A DNA stretch of 64,000 bases, from contig NZ_JAWJEJ010000001.1 in the NCBI RefSeq assembly GCF_032911445.1, positions 1,612,001-1,676,000 of the forward strand, written 5' to 3'. The notes under the pieces were generated by a model. It was not told the origin of the DNA and did no database searches. It saw only the letters and a list, made by a program, of their open reading frames with translations. This DNA comes from Sphingomonas sp. HF-S4. GTDB taxonomy: Bacteria; Pseudomonadota; Alphaproteobacteria; Sphingomonadales; Sphingomonadaceae. Shown here piece by piece: positions 1-7,267 of the stretch. Position numbers and translations under genes: made by a program. The first letter of the stretch is position 1; each line of letters begins with the position of its first letter.

Positions 1-2
1 AC

Positions 3-386
3 AAGGGCTATAAGCGCCCCACTTCCCAAGCGCGCGATCTGCGCAATAATGCCACCCATGCCGAGCGTGCATTGTGGCTGCGTCTCAGCGCCCGCCAACG
101 GCTCGGCGTTCGATTTAATCGCCAGGTGCCGATAGGCCCCTACATCTGCGACTTCGTATCGCGGTCAGCGATGCTCGTCATCGAAGTAGATGGCGGCCAG
201 CACGACTGGCAAAGTGACCGGGATGCGACTCGGTCATGCTATCTCCAATCTCAGGGCTTCCAAGTGATCCGTTTCTGGAACAACGACGTTATGGAACGGA
301 TCGACGGCGTCGTGGCCGAAATCGAGCGCGTGCTTGGGGACAGGCCCTCCCCTAACCCCTCCCGCAAGCGGGAGGGGAACTCTTGA
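3..386 (+). CDS. DUF559 (VSR-like endonuclease fold) protein, 5' end outside window
   Basis: The frame is open from the left edge, so the gene is truncated by the window; at least 127 residues are visible. The visible start already reads as the family N-terminus (ARDLR, T.AE..LW..L), followed by the core IEVDGGQHD, where the Glu and Asp are the expected nuclease-fold acidic residues, and the terminal VIRFWN segment. DUF559 proteins resemble very-short-patch-repair endonucleases; the substrate is unknown. The last 14 or so codons run through a GC-rich palindrome at 356-377, and the TGA stop overlaps the TTG start of dnaG. An ATG at 58 and a TTG at 72 are in frame, but the homologous sequence before them argues for an upstream start. 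A relative lies at 39663-40064. Confidence 0.8.
   Translation, partial: KGYKRPTSQARDLRNNATHAERALWLRLSARQRLGVRFNRQVPIGPYICDFVSRSAMLVIEVDGGQHDWQSDRDATRSCYLQSQGFQVIRFWNNDVMERIDGVVAEIERVLGDRPSPNPSRKREGNS
344..377. repeat. REP-like palindrome (type A) between DUF559 gene and dnaG
   Basis: A perfect 10-bp stem, CCCCTCCCGC at 356-365 and GCGGGAGGGG at 368-377, has a two-base AA loop and is preceded by a CCCTCCCC half copy at 345-352. It lies inside the end of the DUF559 reading frame. Its right arm ends 5 nt before the dnaG start and contains GGAGGGG, a good Shine-Dalgarno match. Related palindromes occur at 29219, 29342, 36095, 42994 and around 39599/40014. Confidence 0.85.
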
Positions 387-2263
387 GCCTCACCCCCCAA
401 TTCCTCGACGAGCTCCGCGCGCGCACGCTCCTCTCGGGCCTCATCGCCAAGACGGTGAAGCTCCAGAAGGCCGGGCGCGAGTTCCGCGCGTGCTGCCCGT
501 TCCACCAGGAAAAGACGCCGAGCTTCTACGTCAACGACGACAAGGGCTTTTACCACTGCTTCGGCTGCTCGGCGCATGGCGACGCGATCCGCTGGATGAC
601 CGACCAGCGTGGGCTGCCCTTCATCGATGCGGTGAAGGAGCTTGCCCAGGCCGCGGGGATGGAAATGCCCGAGCAGGACCGGCGATCGGCGGAAAAGGCC
701 GAGCGTGCCAAGGGGCTGCACGAGGCGATGGCCGATGCTGCGACCTGGTTCGTTGAGAAACTGAACGGGATCGAAGGCGCCGAGGCGCGCAACGTCCTCA
801 AGCGCCGCGGGGTGACCGAGGAAACCGCGCGGAGTTTCGGGCTCGGATTCGCCCCCGATTCGCGCGGCAAGCTCAAGGAAGCGCTCAAGAGCTATGGCGA
901 CGCGATGCTGGTCGAGGCCGGCATGCTGATCCAGGTCGAGGAGAAGGAGCCCTATGACCGCTTCCGCGGCCGGCTGATGATCCCGATCCGCGACGTTCGC
1001 GGCCGGACGATCGCGTTCGGCGGGCGGATCATCGGCGATGGCGAGCCCAAATACCTAAATTCGCCCGAGACGCCGCTCTTCGACAAGGGCCGCACGCTCT
1101 ACAATCTAGATCGCGCCCAGGCGGCGGCGCGCAAGGCGAACCGGATCATCGCGGTCGAGGGCTATATGGACGTGATCGCGCTCGCCCAGACCGGGTTCGG
1201 CGAGGCGGTGGCGCCGCTCGGCACCGCGCTGACCGAACACCAGCTCGAGCGGCTGTGGCGCATTTCCGACGTGCCCCTGCTCTGCTTCGACGGCGATTCG
1301 GCCGGGCAGAAGGCGGCACTGCGTGCCGCGCACCGCGCGCTGCCGATGCTCCAGCCCGGCCGCAGCCTCGCCTTCGTGACGCTGCCCGACGGGCTCGATC
1401 CCGACGACATGGTCCGCAGCAAGGGGCCCGGCGCGTTCGAGGCGCTGCTCAAGGCGCCGCAGCCGCTGGTCGATCGGCTGTGGGAGAGCGAAGTCGCCGC
1501 CGAGCCGCTCGACACTCCCGAGCAGCGCGCCGGACTCAAGCGCCGGCTCACCGAGCTGGCAGGCGGCATCGCCGATCCGAACGTGAAGCACGAATATATC
1601 GCCGAATTCCGCGAGCGGATCGACACGCATCTCGGTCGCGGCCAGCGCGCGTTCGAGGCGCGAAGCCAGCGCAGCGGCCCCGCCCCTGCCCGCGGCAAGC
1701 GCGACAAAAGGGGCAATTGGCTGCCGCCCGAGGCGATGCCCGGCGCGACGATGCGCGGGGTGAATGCCGCCGGGCTCGATCCGATCCTGGCCAAGGCAGT
1801 GCTCGCCGGGCTGATCCGTCACCCGGCCGAGATCGCGCGGCACATGGAGGTGCTCGGCAGCCTGCGCAGCGCCTCGGGTGCGCTTGGCAAATTGTTCGAG
1901 GCGGTGATCGATGTCGCGCTCGAGGACCGGCAGCTTGATAGCGGCAAAGTCCTCACCATATTGGCGAGGTCCGGATTTGATTCTGTGGCGAGCGATCTCT
2001 TGAGAGCCGACACGCTGCCTTTCTCCTTCACCCGCAATCAGGCGGACGAAGCGAGGGCGCGCGAGGACCTGAACGAGGCGATCGCGGTTATGGTGGCACA
2101 GCCCGCGGTCGACGCGGCGCTGGCCGAGGCGACCGCGGCACTGGTTCGGGACGGTTCGGAAGAGGCGTTCACCCGCCAGGTGGCCCTTTCGCGCAAGCGT
2201 CAGGAGCTTCAGGCGCGCCTTGCGAATCTGATGCTTGCGGACGAAGAAGATTTCGATGATTAG
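383..2263 (+). CDS. dnaG: DNA primase DnaG
   Basis: DNA primase synthesises RNA primers at the replication fork together with the DnaB helicase. The 626-residue protein has the N-terminal zinc ribbon with C38, H41, C59 and C62. The TOPRIM catalytic core has E259 in VEGYMD and D303/D305 in FDGDS. A C-terminal helicase-binding region follows from about residue 440. I chose the TTG at 383 because the family N-terminus ([11 protein letters not shown]) begins right after it and GGAGGGG lies 5 nt upstream. The start overlaps the stop of the preceding DUF559 gene, and the Shine-Dalgarno is supplied by a repeat palindrome. rpoD follows after 44 nt, the usual primase-sigma arrangement. Confidence 0.97.
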   Translation: MSLTPQFLDELRARTLLSGLIAKTVKLQKAGREFRACCPFHQEKTPSFYVNDDKGFYHCFGCSAHGDAIRWMTDQRGLPFIDAVKELAQAAGMEMPEQDRRSAEKAERAKGLHEAMADAATWFVEKLNGIEGAEARNVLKRRGVTEETARSFGLGFAPDSRGKLKEALKSYGDAMLVEAGMLIQVEEKEPYDRFRGRLMIPIRDVRGRTIAFGGRIIGDGEPKYLNSPETPLFDKGRTLYNLDRAQAAARKANRIIAVEGYMDVIALAQTGFGEAVAPLGTALTEHQLERLWRISDVPLLCFDGDSAGQKAALRAAHRALPMLQPGRSLAFVTLPDGLDPDDMVRSKGPGAFEALLKAPQPLVDRLWESEVAAEPLDTPEQRAGLKRRLTELAGGIADPNVKHEYIAEFRERIDTHLGRGQRAFEARSQRSGPAPARGKRDKRGNWLPPEAMPGATMRGVNAAGLDPILAKAVLAGLIRHPAEIARHMEVLGSLRSASGALGKLFEAVIDVALEDRQLDSGKVLTILARSGFDSVASDLLRADTLPFSFTRNQADEARAREDLNEAIAVMVAQPAVDAALAEATAALVRDGSEEAFTRQVALSRKRQELQARLANLMLADEEDFDD

Positions 2264-2264
2264 A

Positions 2265-2284
2265 GGCGGCGTATAATAGCCGCC
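2265..2284 (+). promoter_or_regulatory. Hairpin with TATAAT in its loop between dnaG and rpoD
   Basis: GGCGGC (2265-2270) and GCCGCC (2279-2284) form a perfect 6-bp inverted repeat around an 8-nt loop that contains TATAAT (2272-2277). The T-run needed for a terminator is absent and no good -35 hexamer is visible. It could be a processing or attenuation hairpin separating primase from sigma factor expression, or a weak rpoD promoter. Confidence 0.45.
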
Positions 2285-2307
2285 ATCTGGATTTCCGAGG
2301 GTTATTG

Positions 2308-4347
2308 ATGGCGAAGGCTAATGGCGGCGGCAATGGCGACGACACCACGATCGACGTGGGCGACGCTCCGCTGATCGATCTCAACGAAGGCACGCTCAAG
2401 AAGCTTGTCGCCCGTGCGAAGAAGCGCGGCTACATCACCGTCGACCAGCTCAACGAGATGCTCCCCCAGGATCAGATGACCTCGGAGCAGATCGAGGACG
2501 TCATGTCCGCGCTCAACGACATGGGCATCAACGTCGTCGAGAACGAGGAAGGCGGCGAGGACGCCGAAGCCGAGGACGATACGCCCGACGAAGTCGATGC
2601 GTCGTCAGACGGCAGCGGCGACGAGCCTGCCTTCGAGATCGCGAAGAAGAAGGAAACGGTCGATCGCACCGACGATCCCGTCCGCATGTACCTCCGCGAG
2701 ATGGGGGCCGTGGAGCTCCTATCGCGCGAAGGCGAGATCGCGATCGCCAAGCGCATCGAGGCCGGCCGCGACACGATGATCCTGGGGCTCTGCGAGTCGC
2801 CGATTACCTTCAACGCGATCATCGGCTGGTCGAACGCGCTCAACGAAGGCACGATGCAGCTGCGCGAGATCCTCGATCTCGACGCGATGCTCTCCAAGGG
2901 CCCGTCGGCCGAGCAGGTCGAGAACGCCGAGGACGACGATTCGGGCGAGATCAGCGAGAAGACCGCGGGCGCCAGCTTCAAGGAAGAGGAAGAGCCCGAA
3001 GAAGTCGCCGAGGAGGAGGACGAGGACTCGATGACCGAGCGTCGCGCCCCTCGGATCTCGGACGACGAGGAAGAGGACAACACCCTCAGCCTCGCGCAGA
3101 TGGAGGAGACTCTCAAGCCGCAGGCGCTCGAGAAGTTCGCCAACATCACGTCGGTGTACAAGAAGTTCTCGAAGATCCAGCAGGCCCGGCTCGATGCGAT
3201 GGCGGCAGGCGGCGAGCTGCCAGGGGCCAAGGAGCGCGAATATCACAAGCTGCGCGAGGAGCTGACCGCCGAAGTCGAGAGCGTCCAGTTCCACAACGCC
3301 AAGATCGAGTATCTTGTCGACCAGCTCTACAGCTTCAACCGGCGCCTGACCGCGCTGGGCGGGCAGATGCTGCGCCTCGCCGAGCGCCACAAGGTGCCGC
3401 GGAAGGACTTCCTCGATCGCTATGTGAACCACGAGCTCGACGAGAACTTCATCGCCACGGTGGAGAAGCTCGACAAGAAGTGGAAGGCGTTCGCCGAGAA
3501 CGAGGCGGCCGCTGTCGATCGCATCCGCATCGAGATCAGCGAGATCAGCCAGGCGACCGGCATGGCGCTCGCCGAGTTCCGCCGCATCGTCAACATGGTC
3601 CAGAAGGGCGAGCGCGAGGCGCGCATCGCCAAGAAGGAGATGGTCGAGGCGAACCTGCGCTTGGTGATCTCGATCGCGAAGAAGTATACCAATCGCGGGC
3701 TGCAATTCCTGGATCTCATCCAGGAGGGCAATATCGGCCTGATGAAGGCGGTCGATAAGTTCGAATATCGCCGCGGCTACAAGTTCAGCACCTACGCGAC
3801 CTGGTGGATCCGCCAGGCGATCACCCGCTCGATCGCCGATCAGGCGCGCACGATCCGTATTCCGGTCCATATGATCGAGACGATCAACAAGCTGGTCCGC
3901 ACCAGCCGCCAGTTCCTCCACGAGCAGGGCCGCGAGCCCACGCCCGAGGAAATGGCCGAGCGCTTGAGCATGCCGCTCGAGAAGGTGCGGAAAGTGATGA
4001 AGATCGCCAAGGAGCCGATCAGCCTCGAAACGCCGATCGGCGACGAGGAGGATTCGCATCTCGGCGACTTCATCGAGGACAAGAACGCGGTGATCCCGGT
4101 CGACGCCGCGATCCAGGCGAACCTCAAGGAAACGGTTACGCGTGTTCTCGCCAGCCTGACGCCCCGCGAAGAGCGCGTGCTGCGCATGCGCTTCGGCATC
4201 GGCATGAACACCGATCATACGCTCGAGGAAGTCGGCCAGCAGTTCTCGGTCACCCGCGAGCGCATCCGCCAGATCGAGGCGAAGGCGCTGCGGAAGCTCA
4301 AGCATCCGAGCCGCTCGCGGAAAATGCGGTCGTTCCTCGACCAGTAA
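2308..4347 (+). CDS. rpoD: RNA polymerase primary sigma factor RpoD (sigma-70)
   Basis: This is the housekeeping sigma factor that directs RNA polymerase to -35/-10 promoters. The 679-residue protein has an N-terminal region 1.1 ([17 protein letters not shown]), an acidic Glu/Asp-rich stretch up to about residue 260, region 1.2 ([11 protein letters not shown]), and the strongly conserved region 2 ([36 protein letters not shown]). Region 3, and region 4.2 with the HTH ([20 protein letters not shown]), complete it. The ATG at 2308 is preferred over the adjacent TTG at 2305; GAGG lies 7 nt upstream. It is probably cotranscribed with dnaG and is followed by a strong terminator. Confidence 0.97.
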   Translation: MAKANGGGNGDDTTIDVGDAPLIDLNEGTLKKLVARAKKRGYITVDQLNEMLPQDQMTSEQIEDVMSALNDMGINVVENEEGGEDAEAEDDTPDEVDASSDGSGDEPAFEIAKKKETVDRTDDPVRMYLREMGAVELLSREGEIAIAKRIEAGRDTMILGLCESPITFNAIIGWSNALNEGTMQLREILDLDAMLSKGPSAEQVENAEDDDSGEISEKTAGASFKEEEEPEEVAEEEDEDSMTERRAPRISDDEEEDNTLSLAQMEETLKPQALEKFANITSVYKKFSKIQQARLDAMAAGGELPGAKEREYHKLREELTAEVESVQFHNAKIEYLVDQLYSFNRRLTALGGQMLRLAERHKVPRKDFLDRYVNHELDENFIATVEKLDKKWKAFAENEAAAVDRIRIEISEISQATGMALAEFRRIVNMVQKGEREARIAKKEMVEANLRLVISIAKKYTNRGLQFLDLIQEGNIGLMKAVDKFEYRRGYKFSTYATWWIRQAITRSIADQARTIRIPVHMIETINKLVRTSRQFLHEQGREPTPEEMAERLSMPLEKVRKVMKIAKEPISLETPIGDEEDSHLGDFIEDKNAVIPVDAAIQANLKETVTRVLASLTPREERVLRMRFGIGMNTDHTLEEVGQQFSVTRERIRQIEAKALRKLKHPSRSRKMRSFLDQ

Positions 4348-4373
4348 GGTCGGGGCGACAGCCAGGGCAAAAA

Positions 4374-4412
4374 GAACACCCCCGGAATCGCTTCCGGGGG
4401 TGTTCTGGTTTT
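4374..4412 (+). terminator. Intrinsic terminator of dnaG-rpoD
   Basis: A perfect 14-bp stem, 4374-4387 pairing with 4392-4405, closes a 4-nt loop (TCGC). It is preceded by an A-run and followed by TGGTTTTC. It lies 26 nt after the rpoD stop. The upstream A-run may let it act weakly on the other strand, where a convergent transcript arrives. Confidence 0.9.
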
Positions 4413-4673
4413 CGAAACGGGCGCCGCTGTGACTGCGCCCGTCCTAACGTCTTCCTGGCCGTGTTCGCGGCCTGGCGAACGCTCCTCCCCCCGGATCGAA
4501 AACCGATCTCTGGTCGCGCTCGATCACCCCCCGGCGATCAGCAGCAACTGCGAGTGCTGGGACTCCGATAGCCTATCGCCGCCGATCCGCATTGAACGCC
4601 CGTCCCGCCCGCTTGCGCGCCGGTGTCAGGCGATAGATTTATCGGGAACCGGGATGAAATCGCCCAATGGGGA
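4413..4673. other. Gene-free interval between convergent units
   Basis: No convincing coding sequence is visible on either strand. The only structure I see is a GGGCGC/GCGCCC dyad at about 4420-4440, which read leftward is followed by GTTTCG and could be a weak terminator for the leftward genes. Confidence 0.4.
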
Positions 4674-5144
4674 TTATCGGGGAACGGCTTTCCACATCAC
4701 CGCGGCGACGCCGCCGCCGCCGACGCTGAATGCGGGGCTCTCGTCATTGCCGTCGAGCTTGAGCACCAGCGCGGTGCTGAGCGGCGAGCCCCGAAAGCGC
4801 GGGCGCGGCTGATTGCGCAGGATATCGTAGACGGCATAGCGTCCCCCGGCACGCGCAGTGACTTCTGGCTCGGCCTCGGCGTCCAGGACCTGGGTCTCCA
4901 CGGAAACCGACGATTCGTCTGCGCGGCCGATCTCGGGCATGCGTTCGAGCCGGGCACTGCCGGCGGGAAGCATGAAGCGCTGGGGAAGCGCGCTCTCGCC
5001 GCCGGATGCGGGAGGGCGGGCCGCGGGATCCTTGATCAGGGCGGCAACCATCAGCGGCCTGGCCGCCACGCCGGAACGCTCCCCCGCCACGGCAGGGCAG
5101 GACAATCCGCAGGCACATGCACAACAAAGCACCGTCTTGAGCAT
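4674..5144 (-). CDS. Hypothetical secreted protein, 156 aa
   Basis: I do not recognise the family. The chosen ATG gives MLKTVLCCACACGLSCPAVAG, a signal-peptide-like start with several cysteines and a plausible cleavage after AVAG. It is preceded by GGGGAAA as a ribosome-binding site. An in-frame extension of 20 residues upstream lacks signal-like character. The mature part is about 130 residues, rich in Ala, Arg and Glu, with a Gly-rich segment near the C-terminus (VGGGGVAAV). It is the last gene of the leftward cluster and faces the rpoD terminator. An exported protein is likely; no function can be assigned. Confidence 0.6.
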   Translation of the reverse strand: MLKTVLCCACACGLSCPAVAGERSGVAARPLMVAALIKDPAARPPASGGESALPQRFMLPAGSARLERMPEIGRADESSVSVETQVLDAEAEPEVTARAGGRYAVYDILRNQPRPRFRGSPLSTALVLKLDGNDESPAFSVGGGGVAAVMWKAVPR

Positions 5145-5237
5145 CACCGTTTCCCCAAACCAGTGAAGTTCAGGCAGAGTGACTCGTAAGCCTTCGTAAC
5201 GCAACGCGCCTTTTGATCGTTCCGCCGCGCCGCGCCC

Positions 5238-5573
5238 TCAGCGCGCCGCGAGCGTATCGAAATCCTCGGGCGCGAGCGGTGCCTGAAACTCCAGCCCAGC
5301 CTCGAAATCATGCGCCCAGACGACGCGCGCCGCGCACGGCCCGACCTTGGGCAGGGTCAGCCAGAGCATCGCCCCTGCACGCAACTCGGAATAGGTCTGC
5401 AGCCGCGCGCCGTGGATCGAGAGATCGGTGACGCGGCACAAGGTCCGGTCGAGCCCGCCACGCCCTAGCCGCGCATCGAGTGAGACCGGCGCGCGCGGCA
5501 CCCGGCGCCGGCCGAGGCTCTCCGCCGGCTCGAATTCTGCTGCGAAGGATGCGGGATGAAGCTGCGTCGCCAT
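5238..5573 (-). CDS. PilZ domain protein
   Basis: A single-domain protein of 111 residues. The RRRVPRA segment near residue 22 matches the PilZ RxxxR motif that contacts cyclic di-GMP. DLSIHGARLQT near residue 50 matches the second motif, D/NxSxxG, with His-Gly in place of the usual Gly-Gly/Gly. The family binds cyclic di-GMP and modulates motility, surface attachment or polysaccharide production; the partner here is unknown. A near-match to the CtrA binding site lies 23-38 nt upstream of the start, suggesting cell-cycle control. Confidence 0.8.
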   Translation of the reverse strand: MATQLHPASFAAEFEPAESLGRRRVPRAPVSLDARLGRGGLDRTLCRVTDLSIHGARLQTYSELRAGAMLWLTLPKVGPCAARVVWAHDFEAGLEFQAPLAPEDFDTLAAR

Positions 5574-5595
5574 GCCACGACGCTACGCCGGCTTG

Positions 5596-5611
5596 GCTAA
5601 GGCCCCGTTAA
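5596..5611 (-). promoter_or_regulatory. Candidate CtrA site upstream of the PilZ gene
   Basis: On the minus strand the sequence reads TTAA, seven bases, then TTAGC. That matches the TTAA-N7-TTAAC CtrA consensus at all but one position. It lies 23-38 nt upstream of the PilZ start codon. Inference only. Confidence 0.4.
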
Positions 5612-5616
5612 CGACG

Positions 5617-5676
5617 AAATCCCGGCACTGCCGAACCGCAGCGGAGCTTCCGCGCGATCCGGCCCTGCCGGGATTT
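5617..5676 (-). repeat. Long-range inverted repeat between rpmE and the PilZ gene
   Basis: AAATCCCGGCA (5617-5627) and TGCCGGGATTT (5666-5676) are perfect 11-bp inverted repeats 38 nt apart, with a smaller GCGGAG/CTTCCGC hairpin between them. Read leftward it ends in ATTTCG, so it may act as an rpmE terminator, but the U-tract is poor. Confidence 0.5.
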
Positions 5677-5707
5677 TGCGAAACCACAGCCGCCGCAGCG
5701 GCCCGGC

Positions 5708-5938
5708 TTACTTCTTGCCGAGTGAGAGACCGCCGAAGCGCTTGTTGAAGCGCGCGACCTGGCCGCCCTGGTCGAGCATCTGGCCGCGGCCGCCGGTCCA
5801 GGCCGGGTGCGCCAGCGGATCGATGTCGAGCGTCATCAGATCGCCTTCCTTGCCCCAGGTCGAGCGAGTCTCGAACACGGTGCCGTCGGTCATCTGGACC
5901 TTGATCATGTGGTAATCGGGATGCGTGTCGTTCTTCAC
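5708..5938 (-). CDS. rpmE: 50S ribosomal protein L31, zinc-free form
   Basis: L31 bridges the large and small ribosomal subunits. The 76-residue protein begins [10 protein letters not shown] and carries the family signatures FETRSTWG and [11 protein letters not shown], ending in KRFGGL. The two Cys pairs of the zinc-binding type are absent and no Cys remains, so this is the C-minus form common in alphaproteobacteria. It lies downstream of fabZ on the same strand with a 97-nt gap, so it may have its own promoter. Confidence 0.95.
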   Translation of the reverse strand: MKNDTHPDYHMIKVQMTDGTVFETRSTWGKEGDLMTLDIDPLAHPAWTGGRGQMLDQGGQVARFNKRFGGLSLGKK

Positions 5939-6035
5939 GGATCAATTCCTTGGAAAAGCCGCCGGTTTCCGACCGGCAGCGGACGCGCGCGGTTAGCAGA
6001 GGTGCGCCACGATGGCAACCGCCCTGCCCGCGCAG

Positions 6036-6515
6036 TCAGGCCTTGGGCGGGTCGGCGATCATCGCAGTGAACTCGCATTCGGTGGCGATTTCGCCATCGA
6101 GCATCGCCTTGCCGGCGAACTTGCAAACGCGCGAGCGCTTCTGGACGAACTCGACTTCGAGCTTGAGCAATACGCCAGGCTCGACCGGCTTGCGGAACTT
6201 CACGCCGTCGATCGACATGAAATAGACCAGCTTGCCCGAGCCGGCGAGGCCGAGGCTCTCGACCGCGAGCACGCCGGCGGCCTGCGCCAGCGCTTCGACC
6301 TGGAGCACGCCGGGCATGATCGGACGCCCGGGGAAATGCCCCTGGAAGAACTCCTCGTTCATCGACACTGCCTTGATCGCGACGATGCGCTGGTCGAGCA
6401 CCAGTTCCTCGACGCGATCGACGAGCAGCATCGGGTAGCGATGCGGCAGCGCCGCCATCACCCGCTGGATATCCAGCGGGCCGATGGAAGTGCTGCCGGT
6501 GTCGGTCTCGCTCAC
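6036..6515 (-). CDS. fabZ: 3-hydroxyacyl-[acyl-carrier-protein] dehydratase FabZ
   Basis: FabZ removes water from 3-hydroxyacyl-ACP in each cycle of fatty acid elongation and competes with LpxA/LpxC for the lipid A precursor. The 159-residue hotdog-fold protein shows [12 protein letters not shown] and the active-site segment [17 protein letters not shown], with catalytic H60 and E74. The start is GTG at 6515, which overlaps the stop of the Skp/OmpH gene by 4 nt, so translation is probably coupled. Its position after bamA and ompH is the usual envelope-biogenesis order. Confidence 0.96.
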   Translation of the reverse strand: MSETDTGSTSIGPLDIQRVMAALPHRYPMLLVDRVEELVLDQRIVAIKAVSMNEEFFQGHFPGRPIMPGVLQVEALAQAAGVLAVESLGLAGSGKLVYFMSIDGVKFRKPVEPGVLLKLEVEFVQKRSRVCKFAGKAMLDGEIATECEFTAMIADPPKA

Positions 6516-7267
6516 CGAGGCTCAGCCGGCTTCGCAGCCTGCGGCGCAGTGCCGGCTGCCGGAGCCGGGGCAGCACCTGCGGCCGGGCGCTGCTGCGCGG
6601 CGGCCTGCTGCTGATAGGCCTGAAGCTGCGCCGCCTGGGCAATCTGCTGCTGGATCGCCAGCGTCTCGCGCGAAGGCTGCCAGTCGGCCGGCGGCTGGAT
6701 GCTCACGGTCGGCGTCGTCTTGTCGATCTCGGCAACGATCGCCTGGCTGATGTTCGCCGAATCGGGCGCGTACATGAACACTTCCGGCGACAGCACGACA
6801 CTGATCTTGCGCGCATTCACGACGCGAAGCTGGGCGGCCTCGTACTGCCGCAGCACCGATTCGATCGCGAAGAGCTCGGCGCGCGCAGCGGGATTGCTCA
6901 GACGCGCCATGTCGTTCTGCGCGTTGGTCTGGGCGGTCCGGATTTTTTCGACCGCCGGGTTCTTGGCGGTCTGCGCGGCCTTGCCTTCTTCTTCGCTGAC
7001 CCGGCCGTCCTTGTTGGTATCGAGCTGCGCGATCAGCGGCTTGAGCTCGTTCTCGAGTGCGGCGCGGCGCTGCTGCATCTGATCGAACGCCGCCTTGTAG
7101 GTCGTCGAGATCTGCTGGTTGGCAGCCGCAAACGCCTTCGAGCTGGCGACGACGCTGGTCGGGTTCGCATAGGCGATGCCGGCAGCCTGCGCGTTGGCCT
7201 GAGTGGCGAACACGAGCGCCGCGGGAGCGACGAGCGTCGCGGCCAGGAGTGCTTTCTTCGTAATCAT
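6512..7267 (-). CDS. skp: OmpH/Skp family periplasmic chaperone with an EF-hand-like loop
   Basis: Skp-type chaperones hold unfolded outer-membrane proteins in the periplasm and deliver them to BamA, whose gene is immediately upstream. The protein is 251 residues with a signal peptide (about 1-26, ending ANAQA), an N-terminal strand (GIAYANP), a long Ala/Gln-rich helical region expected to form the coiled-coil arm, and a Gln/Ala/Pro-rich low-complexity tail after about residue 200. Residues 83-94, [12 protein letters not shown], match the 12-residue EF-hand calcium loop, which is not part of classical Skp. The start ATG shares one base with the bamA stop, and the stop overlaps the fabZ start. 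Confidence 0.88.
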   Translation of the reverse strand: MITKKALLAATLVAPAALVFATQANAQAAGIAYANPTSVVASSKAFAAANQQISTTYKAAFDQMQQRRAALENELKPLIAQLDTNKDGRVSEEEGKAAQTAKNPAVEKIRTAQTNAQNDMARLSNPAARAELFAIESVLRQYEAAQLRVVNARKISVVLSPEVFMYAPDSANISQAIVAEIDKTTPTVSIQPPADWQPSRETLAIQQQIAQAAQLQAYQQQAAAQQRPAAGAAPAPAAGTAPQAAKPAEPR

